Part shown: one piece after another, positions 1 through 4,894 of the stretch
How the letters are laid out: the number at the start of each line of letters is the position of its first letter
How positions within the stretch are numbered: position 1 is the stretch's first letter
From: Bacteroidales bacterium
Lineage (GTDB): Bacteria > Bacteroidota > Bacteroidia > Bacteroidales > WCHB1-69
DNA: 5,011 nt
Direction of reading: 5' to 3'
Assembly (NCBI GenBank): GCA_031273515.1
Contig: JAISRU010000007.1
Location: 1 to 5,011 of the forward strand
The notes under the pieces: generated by a model
The model's database searches: none
Seen by the model: the letters and a program-made list of their open reading frames with translations, nothing else
What the model was told of the DNA's origin: nothing
Made by a program: the position numbers and the translations under genes

Positions 1-52
1 CCATTCCTTTTGTCTATTAATCCTTTTTAGTTTGAATTTCCCTGCTAATATT

Positions 53-112
53 CAGCCTGAACTTTGACCTATTGAAGTATGGGACTAAAAAACAGCCTGA
101 ATTTTGACCTAT
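53..112. repeat. 20-bp direct repeat, two copies 40 bp apart
   Basis: Two copies of CAGCCTGAAYTTTGACCTAT lie at 53-72 and 93-112. They differ only at one position (C at 62, T at 102). The 20 bp between the copies is not repeated, so this is a pair of spaced direct repeats rather than a 40-bp tandem array. No ORF covers it. It could be a remnant of a dispersed repeat or a binding-site pair upstream of the peroxidase promoter; the sequence does not decide. Confidence 0.8.
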
Positions 113-117
113 AGACC

Positions 118-173
118 TCCATTATCAATTGTCAATTGTCCATTATCAATTCTCCATTCTCCATTCTCAATTT
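118..173 (+). repeat. Heptamer tandem array, TC(A/C)ATTN x 8
   Basis: Eight consecutive 7-bp units run without a break: TCCATTA, TCAATTG, TCAATTG, TCCATTA, TCAATTC, TCCATTC, TCCATTC, TCAATTT. Positions 1, 2, 4, 5 and 6 are invariant and only positions 3 and 7 vary. The array ends 7 nt before the -7 promoter element at 181. The same heptamer occurs on the minus strand upstream of the acetyltransferase promoter. Its period and position make it a candidate for slippage or for setting upstream promoter geometry, which is inference. Confidence 0.85.
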
Positions 174-180
174 ATTTGTG

Positions 181-188
181 TACTTTTG
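181..188 (+). promoter_or_regulatory. Bacteroidota -7 promoter element for the peroxidase gene
   Basis: TACTTTTG fits the Bacteroidota housekeeping sigma -7 consensus TAnnTTTG and is followed by CA. A start of transcription a few bases downstream would leave a leader of roughly 15-20 nt before the ATG at 212. No convincing -33 TTG element is seen at the usual distance; the heptamer array occupies that region. The 13-mer GTGTACTTTTGCA (178-190) recurs exactly in front of the minus-strand acetyltransferase gene. Confidence 0.65.
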
Positions 189-211
189 CAGTCGGAGTAA
201 AATAAACATCA

Positions 212-754
212 ATGTCGAAAATAGTTTTTATCTTTATGGGAGTATTATTAAGTGTTACGGTGGTTGGTCAGCAGAAAAGTTTTTATGATTTCACGGTCAA
301 GACGATCGATGGAGAAGATTTTCCGTTGTCGGGTCTGAAAGGGAAGAAGGTCATGGTTGTGAATGTAGCGTCTAAATGCGGACTTACTCCGCAATATGAA
401 CAGTTACAAGCCTTATATGCAAAATACGGAAAAGAGAACTTTGTTATCATAGGTTTTCCTGCCAACAATTTCAGGGGACAGGAACCGGGGACAAACGAAG
501 AAATACAAGCATTTTGTTCAACGACCTACGGCGTGGATTTTCCGATGATGTCGAAAATATCGGTCAAAGGAGACGATATACATCCGTTGTATAAATGGCT
601 CACGTCAAAAAGCGAAAACGGCAAAGAAGACGCCGAAGTAAGCTGGAACTTTCAGAAATTCCTTATCGACGAAAACGGGAATTGGATACGGTCAATCGAC
701 CCCAGAACAACGCCCCTGTCGGAAGAAATTATTTCATGGATTGAAAATAAATAA
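212..754 (+). CDS. Exported glutathione peroxidase-family thiol peroxidase
   Basis: This 180-residue protein belongs to the glutathione peroxidase family (thioredoxin fold), which reduces hydrogen peroxide and organic hydroperoxides. Seen: peroxidatic Cys56 in NVASKCGLTPQY, Gln90 in GQEPG, and Trp145-Asn146 in WNFQKFLI, together the family's catalytic tetrad with Cys in place of selenocysteine. Cys102 (FCSTTYGVDFP) aligns with the resolving cysteine of bacterial and plant-type members, so thioredoxin is the likely reductant rather than glutathione (inference). The usual PCNQF motif reads PANNF, so the semi-conserved Cys there is Ala. Residues 1-19 are hydrophobic after MSK and look like a signal peptide ending near VVG/Q, without a lipobox Cys, predicting export to the periplasm. 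An in-frame TAA at 203 makes the ATG at 212 the first possible start. GGAG at 194-197 is a distant, weak ribosome site. The closest named relative I recognise is E. coli BtuE. Confidence 0.93.
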   Translation: MSKIVFIFMGVLLSVTVVGQQKSFYDFTVKTIDGEDFPLSGLKGKKVMVVNVASKCGLTPQYEQLQALYAKYGKENFVIIGFPANNFRGQEPGTNEEIQAFCSTTYGVDFPMMSKISVKGDDIHPLYKWLTSKSENGKEDAEVSWNFQKFLIDENGNWIRSIDPRTTPLSEEIISWIENK

Positions 755-801
755 ACTCGCTTACACCATATCGCATCAAGGTCAGTATAAAACACCGATG
801 T

Positions 802-2064
802 ATGGACTCTTCCGTTTTTGATAAGTTGAAATTGTTGGCAGAAGCCGCTAAATATGATGTTTCGTGCGCTTCGAGCGGGACTGCGCGAAAGAATAATCAC
901 GGCGGTATTGGTTCGGCGTCGGCATGGGGTATTTGTCACAGCTTTACACAAGACGGTCGCTGTGTTTCCCTGTTGAAAATCATGCTCACCAATCACTGCA
1001 AGTTCGATTGCGCTTATTGCGTGAACAGGATCAGCAACGATATTCCGCGGGCTACATTCAGCGTCTCGGAATTGGTGGAACTGACGATAGAATTTTACCG
1101 TCGCAACTATATCGAAGGACTTTTTCTGAGTTCCGGCGTAGTCCGTAATGCAGATTATACCATGGAACGAATGGTCTGCGTCGCCAAAACCTTGCGATTG
1201 CAGCATCGTTACAACGGATATATTCATCTCAAGGCAATTCCGGGTGCAAGTCCCGAATTAATGGCGCAGGCAGGATTGTATGCCGACCGTCTGAGCGTAA
1301 ACATTGAGATGCCGTCGGAACAAAGTCTGAAATTGGTCGCTCCTCAAAAAGATTATCCGAGCGTCTTTGCTCCGATGGCTTATATTCATCGGAACTTTTT
1401 AGAAAGCAGAGAAGATAAACAAAAATTTCGTCATGCGCCTCTCTATGCCCCCGCCGGACAAAGTACGCAAATGCTTATCGGCGCCTCGCCCGAAAACGAC
1501 AGTCAGATTCTAAAAATGGCTTCTCTTCTTTATAAACGTCCGTCTATGAAGCGGGTCTATTATTCGGGATATATTCCTGTCAACAATGCGGATAATCGTC
1601 TGCCTGTCCTGAGCGCTCCGCCGCTTGTGCGGGAAAACAGACTCTATCAGGCAGATTGGCTGATGCGGTTCTATCAATTCAGGGTCGAGGAAATCGTCAA
1701 TGAACAGTATCCTGATTTAGATATGGATATCGACCCGAAACTGGCTTATGCGCTCAGACATCCCGAATTATTCCCCGTCGATATTAATACGGCTGACTAT
1801 GAAATGATTTTGCGCGTCCCCGGTATCGGACTAAAGTCGGCAAAACTGATAGTAAGTTCCAGACGTTACGGTCGATTAAATGCCGAACATCTACGGAAAA
1901 CAGGCGTAGTTATGAAACGGGCAAAATATTTTATCACCTGTAACGAACTCCCCCTGATTACGATTCACGAAATACAACCCGCTCATTTGCGACGAATGTT
2001 TCTGGAAGAAAAACAAAGGAAAAACAAGCATACCATGCAACTGCAATTATCCTTTCCCGAATAA
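802..2064 (+). CDS. Radical SAM protein with HhH domain, putative DNA repair/modification (TIGR03916-type)
   Basis: This 420-residue protein matches the family called putative DNA modification/repair radical SAM protein. The radical SAM cluster motif CX3CX2C is Cys66-Cys70-Cys73 (NHCKFDCAYC), which should bind a 4Fe-4S cluster and cleave S-adenosylmethionine. Family hallmarks are visible: DVSCASSG (residues 19-26), GICHS and DGRC (43-54), NDIPRA (79-84) and GLFLSSGV (106-113). The C-terminal part, about residues 325-380 (DINTADYEMILRVPGIG onward), is a helix-hairpin-helix resembling ComEA and DNA-repair HhH modules, suggesting non-specific DNA binding. Extra cysteines at 22, 45 and 54 could ligate a second cluster or a metal, which is inference. 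The ATG at 798 is out of frame; the ATG at 802 fits the family N-terminus. AAGG at 778-781 is too distant to be a convincing ribosome site. It lies 47 nt after the peroxidase gene and is almost contiguous with its partner downstream. Substrate and product are unknown. Confidence 0.92.
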   Translation: MDSSVFDKLKLLAEAAKYDVSCASSGTARKNNHGGIGSASAWGICHSFTQDGRCVSLLKIMLTNHCKFDCAYCVNRISNDIPRATFSVSELVELTIEFYRRNYIEGLFLSSGVVRNADYTMERMVCVAKTLRLQHRYNGYIHLKAIPGASPELMAQAGLYADRLSVNIEMPSEQSLKLVAPQKDYPSVFAPMAYIHRNFLESREDKQKFRHAPLYAPAGQSTQMLIGASPENDSQILKMASLLYKRPSMKRVYYSGYIPVNNADNRLPVLSAPPLVRENRLYQADWLMRFYQFRVEEIVNEQYPDLDMDIDPKLAYALRHPELFPVDINTADYEMILRVPGIGLKSAKLIVSSRRYGRLNAEHLRKTGVVMKRAKYFITCNELPLITIHEIQPAHLRRMFLEEKQRKNKHTMQLQLSFPE

Positions 2065-2066
2065 CG

Positions 2067-2849
2067 ATGACACAAAAAGAGGAAAACAAGGATTTGTCTT
2101 TTATTTACGACGGCACATTGGAAGGTTTGTTTACCTGTGTTTTCGAGGCTTTTGCCGCAAAACAAATCCCTCGACAGATACTGAAGCAAGAAATTCCCTC
2201 GTTTTTTACGGAATTTTATACTGTTCGGACGGATACAATCAAAGCAAACAGGGTCTTGAACGGATTGAGAACAAAGCTGTCGAAATCGGCGCTGAATATG
2301 TTGTTTGTCTGCTGGCTGTCGGAATTGAAAGAAATGGAAATGTTGATTTTCAATTATATCTACAAGTCGTTTACAGCAGAGCAGTCGATTGAACTGAACT
2401 TTGCCGATGCGGATGTTCTGTCGTTGTCCCGTATCTGTAAAAAAATAAGCAGCGAGGCGGAAAAGGTACGACAGTTTGTTCGTTTTCAGAAGACGGTCGA
2501 TGATACTTATTTTGCGGTCATCGAGCCTTTGTATAATGTATTGCCATTGGTATCGAATTTCTTCGAGAACCGTTTTGCCGACCAGCAGTGGATCATCTAT
2601 GACACAAAACGAAAATACGGATTGTATTATGATCTGCAAAAAACAGAGATTGTTTATTTTGATAATCTGAAAGTAAACACCAACGGAAAACTGCTTCCCG
2701 AATTGCTTGCACAGGACGAATGCAATTTTCAACATTCATGGAAGGAATATCTGCAAGCGCTTACTATTGCGGAACGAAAAAACCTGAAACTGCAACGTCA
2801 GCACATGCCCAAACGATTTTGGAAATATCTGACAGAAAAACAAATCTGA
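2067..2849 (+). CDS. DUF4130/TIGR03915-type putative DNA repair protein, partner of the radical SAM protein
   Basis: This 260-residue protein belongs to the DUF4130 family, found almost always beside the radical SAM protein encoded just upstream. Seen: an N-terminal YDGTLEGL (14-21), KVRQFVRF (133-140), a long conserved block at 148-189 containing YFAVIEP, NVLPL, RFADQ, WIIYD and YGLYYD, and a C-terminal QRQHMPKRFWKYL (243-255). No signal peptide or membrane segment is evident, so it should be cytoplasmic. In the wider family about 40 percent of members carry a fused uracil-DNA-glycosylase-like domain; here the ORF ends right after the HMPKRFW motif, so this is the stand-alone form. The start lies 2 nt after the preceding stop, with no Shine-Dalgarno visible, which suggests translational coupling. 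The biochemical role is unknown; a DNA repair or base-modification role is inferred from the glycosylase fusions and the HhH domain of the partner. Confidence 0.9.
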   Translation: MTQKEENKDLSFIYDGTLEGLFTCVFEAFAAKQIPRQILKQEIPSFFTEFYTVRTDTIKANRVLNGLRTKLSKSALNMLFVCWLSELKEMEMLIFNYIYKSFTAEQSIELNFADADVLSLSRICKKISSEAEKVRQFVRFQKTVDDTYFAVIEPLYNVLPLVSNFFENRFADQQWIIYDTKRKYGLYYDLQKTEIVYFDNLKVNTNGKLLPELLAQDECNFQHSWKEYLQALTIAERKNLKLQRQHMPKRFWKYLTEKQI

Positions 2850-2893
2850 ATTGTTGTTGTTTAGGAATGAAAAAAACTTATAACAGATTTATA

Positions 2894-3035
2894 TTGAGCG
2901 TAGTCGAAATATGAAGTTCGACCTCGAAGAGGTCAAATGTTTATAGAAGAAATGTACACCTCTATTGTACGACCCTGAAGGGGTCGAATTGAAACACAAC
3001 CTCTTTTTCTATAAACATACGATGTCTTCGACATC
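2894..3035. repeat. Hairpin cluster with about 51-nt spacing in the convergent gap
   Basis: Three short hairpins lie between the convergent genes. The first is GACCTC-GAA-GAGGTC (2920-2934). The second is CGACCCT-GAA-GGGGTCG (2970-2986, one G-T pair). The third is GATGTC-TTC-GACATC (3021-3035). Their centres, 2927, 2978 and 3028, are 51 and 50 nt apart. Around the second sits a perfect 12-bp inverted repeat, ATGTTTATAGAA (2937-2948) with TTCTATAAACAT (3007-3018), extendable to 15 bp with one G-T pair. TTGAGCGTAGTCGAA (2894-2908) precedes the cluster and resembles a dispersed Bacteroidota repeat. No strong T-run follows any stem in either direction, so a standard intrinsic terminator is not demonstrated, though these stems may end both converging transcripts. 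Confidence 0.75.
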
Positions 3036-3067
3036 AAAACTGTCATACATTATTTATTTCTCATTTC

Positions 3068-4024
3068 TTATGGTTGTATCTTCCTGACGAAAGGATGTTT
3101 ATCGGTTGTCGGAGCAGAAAGACAATCCGCATTGCGAATACGATGTACAATTTCGATACTGGGTTTGGCGCAATCCAGACCGAATCCGTTTCCTGACAAC
3201 AGCTGCTGATAACTGACCGTATGCAGATCGGCAAAACCTTCTGTAAATTCGAGTTCCTGATTGTCGACAAGGACGCTACGATACGACATTTGTCCTTTTT
3301 GTTTTGACTTATCGGGCAGATGAGCGGGATCGATACTCAGAAACCAACGAACACGCGCCCGTTCCAACTGCAAAAATCCCGCACACCATGACGAGTTTCG
3401 ACAATGAACCGTATTTGTTTTCACCTCGCCAAACAGATAATAGAGCATGTCGAAAAAATGAATGCCGATATTGGTAGCAAGTCCGCCCGATTTTTCATCG
3501 TTTCCTTTCCATGAATAGTGATACCATTTCCCGCGACCTGTGATATAGGTTAAATCCACATCGTGTATTTTGGCGGATTTATCAGCGTCTATTTTGTTTT
3601 TCAATGCCACGACAGCAGGATGATGACGCAGTTGCAAAATGGTATATATCTTTTTCCCTGTTTCCTTTTCCAATTCCGACAAAGCCTCCGCATTCCAGGG
3701 ATTGAGAACCAAAGGTTTTTCACAGATAGCATCGGCATTGTTCCTCAGCGCCATACGGATATGGGCGTCGTGTAAATAGTTGGGGGTGCAGATGCTGAAA
3801 TAATCTATCGGAACGCCATGGATCGCATGTTGGATTTTATAGATATGTCGTTCAAAACGTTCTGCTTCCGTAAAGAAGTCGGCAGCGGGAAAATAACTGT
3901 CTACAATACCGACATTATCCTGTTTATCCAAGGCTGCGGACAAATTATTTCCTGTTTCTTTTATAGCTTTGAGGTGTCGGGGGGCGACGTATCCTGCCAG
4001 ACCTAATAATGCAAAATTCTTCAT
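3068..4024 (-). CDS. wlbA: Gfo/Idh/MocA-family UDP-N-acetylglucosaminuronate 3-dehydrogenase (WlbA/WbpB-like)
   Basis: This 318-residue NAD-dependent oxidoreductase resembles WlbA/WbpB, which oxidises C3 of UDP-N-acetylglucosaminuronic acid in the pathway to UDP-2,3-diacetamido-2,3-dideoxy sugars. Seen: an N-terminal Rossmann segment beginning MKNFALLGLAGYVAPRH, then SICTPNYLHDAH (78-89), the family EKP motif with the presumed catalytic Lys103, QLRHHPAV (131-138), and GGLATNIGIHFFD (180-192) with His189 and Asp192 in the substrate site. Length equals that of known WlbA/WbpB proteins (about 316). No signal peptide, so cytoplasmic. It begins 5 nt after the acetyltransferase stop; GGAAG inside the end of that gene, about 10 nt upstream, can serve as ribosome site. 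The paired acetyltransferase supports the specific assignment over a generic Gfo/Idh/MocA enzyme. The aminotransferase acting between these two steps is not in the window. The gene runs convergent to the DUF4130 gene. Confidence 0.88.
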   Translation of the reverse strand: MKNFALLGLAGYVAPRHLKAIKETGNNLSAALDKQDNVGIVDSYFPAADFFTEAERFERHIYKIQHAIHGVPIDYFSICTPNYLHDAHIRMALRNNADAICEKPLVLNPWNAEALSELEKETGKKIYTILQLRHHPAVVALKNKIDADKSAKIHDVDLTYITGRGKWYHYSWKGNDEKSGGLATNIGIHFFDMLYYLFGEVKTNTVHCRNSSWCAGFLQLERARVRWFLSIDPAHLPDKSKQKGQMSYRSVLVDNQELEFTEGFADLHTVSYQQLLSGNGFGLDCAKPSIEIVHRIRNADCLSAPTTDKHPFVRKIQP

Positions 4025-4029
4025 AACTT

Positions 4030-4605
4030 TTATTCTTCCTGTTTACTCACCTGATTATTTTTCAATAGATACACCTGCTGACTTTCCGGACAAACAGCTT
4101 TTCCCTGACTGTCAAAATACAGACGATGTCCATATTCGCTCATCCAACCGATCTGACGCGCAGGATTTCCTATCACCAAAGCATAGTCCGGAACAGGTTT
4201 GGTAACGACCGACCCTGCACCGATAAAGGCATATTTTCCGATGTCGTGTCCGCAGATAATGGTTGCGTTGGCGCCGACAGTTGCCCCTTTGCGGATATAT
4301 GTTTTCTTGTACTGATCTTTCCGACAGACGGCGCTACGCGGATTAATTACATTGGTAAAGACTGCGGAAGGACCAAGGAAAACGTCGTCTTCGCAGATAA
4401 TTCCCGTATAGACGGAAACATTATTTTGCACCTTTACATTGTTCCCCAGAATTACATGCGGAGAAATAACCACATTCTGACCTATATTACAATTCTGTCC
4501 GATGATACATTCAGACATGATATGAGAAAAATGCCAGACAGTCGTACCGTCGCCGATGATACAACCTTCATCCGCTATTGCCGTTTCGTGAATTTGATAT
4601 GACAT
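4030..4605 (-). CDS. wlbB: UDP-2-acetamido-3-amino-2,3-dideoxyglucuronate N-acetyltransferase (WlbB/WbpD-like)
   Basis: This 191-residue acetyltransferase of the left-handed beta-helix (hexapeptide) type matches WlbB/WbpD, which transfers acetyl from acetyl-CoA to the C3 amino group of the UDP-linked aminouronic acid. Seen: repeated hexapeptides from about residue 12 to 135 (IIGDGT, IIGQNC, ILGNNV, TVGANA, FIGAGS), the family block FTNVINPRS (83-91), and the C-terminal [21 protein letters not shown] (139-159). Length equals that of WbpD (about 191). The reading frame stays open upstream to an ATG at 4665, but that extra 20-residue stretch (MVIINFQL...) is translated repeat and promoter sequence, and family members start MSY-IHETA. 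I therefore place the start at 4605. It is the first gene of a two-gene operon with the dehydrogenase 5 nt downstream. The likely leader is only about 5-12 nt, too short for a Shine-Dalgarno site. Confidence 0.9.
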   Translation of the reverse strand: MSYQIHETAIADEGCIIGDGTTVWHFSHIMSECIIGQNCNIGQNVVISPHVILGNNVKVQNNVSVYTGIICEDDVFLGPSAVFTNVINPRSAVCRKDQYKKTYIRKGATVGANATIICGHDIGKYAFIGAGSVVTKPVPDYALVIGNPARQIGWMSEYGHRLYFDSQGKAVCPESQQVYLLKNNQVSKQEE

Positions 4606-4619
4606 ATTGTTTTTGTTTG

Positions 4620-4627
4620 CAAAAGTA
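4620..4627 (-). promoter_or_regulatory. Bacteroidota -7 promoter element for the wlbB-wlbA operon
   Basis: On the minus strand the sequence reads TACTTTTG followed by CA, a match to the TAnnTTTG -7 consensus. It sits 14 nt before the proposed ATG at 4605, so the transcript leader must be very short. No clean -33 TTG is present at 19-21 nt upstream. The 24-nt stretch 4641 to 4618 matches 167-190 of the peroxidase promoter at 21 of 24 positions. Confidence 0.65.
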
Positions 4628-4634
4628 CACAATA

Positions 4635-4662
4635 TAATTGACAATTGAAAATTGATAATTAC
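4635..4662 (-). repeat. TCAATTN heptamer array upstream of the wlbB promoter
   Basis: Read on the minus strand, the units are GTAATTA (degenerate), TCAATTT, TCAATTG and TCAATTA. The last unit ends exactly 7 nt before the TACTTTTG element, the same register as in the array at 118-173 on the other strand. It is the same heptamer family but only three good copies. Confidence 0.8.
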
Positions 4663-4727
4663 CATTCGGGTGCAAATAAGTTACCCGTCATTGCGAACGT
4701 AGCGAAGCGGAGTGTGGCAATCCAGAA

Positions 4728-4758
4728 ATGGTTAATGATTAATGGTTAATGGTTAATG
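4728..4758. repeat. 7-bp tandem repeat ATGGTTA, four copies plus a partial
   Basis: Units ATGGTTA (4728), ATGATTA (4735), ATGGTTA (4742) and ATGGTTA (4749) are followed by a final ATG. On the minus strand the repeat reads ACCATTA/ATCATTA, close to the TCCATTA form of the heptamers near both promoters, so all three arrays may belong to one family. No promoter lies next to this one. Confidence 0.85.
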
Positions 4759-4780
4759 CCTGCGGTCGATTATTATTTCC

Positions 4781-4820
4781 CGCAGATCACGCAGAACTCC
4801 GCAGAACAACGCAAAAGTTA
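4781..4820. repeat. 10-bp-phased GCAGA repeat tract
   Basis: GCAGATC (4782), GCAGAAC (4791), GCAGAAC (4801) and the degenerate GCAAAAG (4811) recur at 9-10 bp, about one helical turn. The phase continues into the CACAGAG units of the adjacent hairpin (4821, 4830, 4841). This pattern recalls a common Bacteroidota intergenic repeat. Confidence 0.7.
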
Positions 4821-4894
4821 CACAGAGGTCACAGAGAAGACACAGAGTTTTTTTCTCAGTGTTCTCTGTGCCTTCTCTGTGTTCTCTGTGAAAC
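4817..4894. repeat. CACAGAG long hairpin, 31-bp arms
   Basis: The left arm 4817-4847 carries three CACAGAG units and pairs with 4864-4894, which carries three CTCTGTG units. 27 of 31 positions are complementary and the loop is 16 nt (T-rich). With a one-base bulge, pairing extends through an A-run on the left (4813-4816) and a T-run on the right (4896-4901). As RNA it would be a long stem followed by a T-run on the plus strand, terminator-like, but no gene leads into it from that side. Confidence 0.8.

Noticed and set aside
118..173. Possible CRISPR array
   Set aside because: The units are 7 bp and contiguous, with no spacers.
652..1227. Minus-strand open frame of 191 codons
   Set aside because: It lies opposite the well-supported peroxidase end and radical SAM gene, and its translation shows no recognisable motif.
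1983..2735. Minus-strand open frame of 250 codons
   Set aside because: Antisense to the DUF4130 gene; its composition (rich in Phe, Gln and Cys) looks like a reverse-strand shadow and no family is recognised.
2920..3035. CRISPR-like or integron attC-like reading of the regularly spaced hairpins
   Set aside because: Only three units, the stems differ in sequence, the intervening segments contain an inverted repeat, and no cas or integrase gene is present.
4126..4602. Plus-strand open frame of 158 codons
   Set aside because: Antisense to the acetyltransferase, whose hexapeptide pattern is unmistakable.
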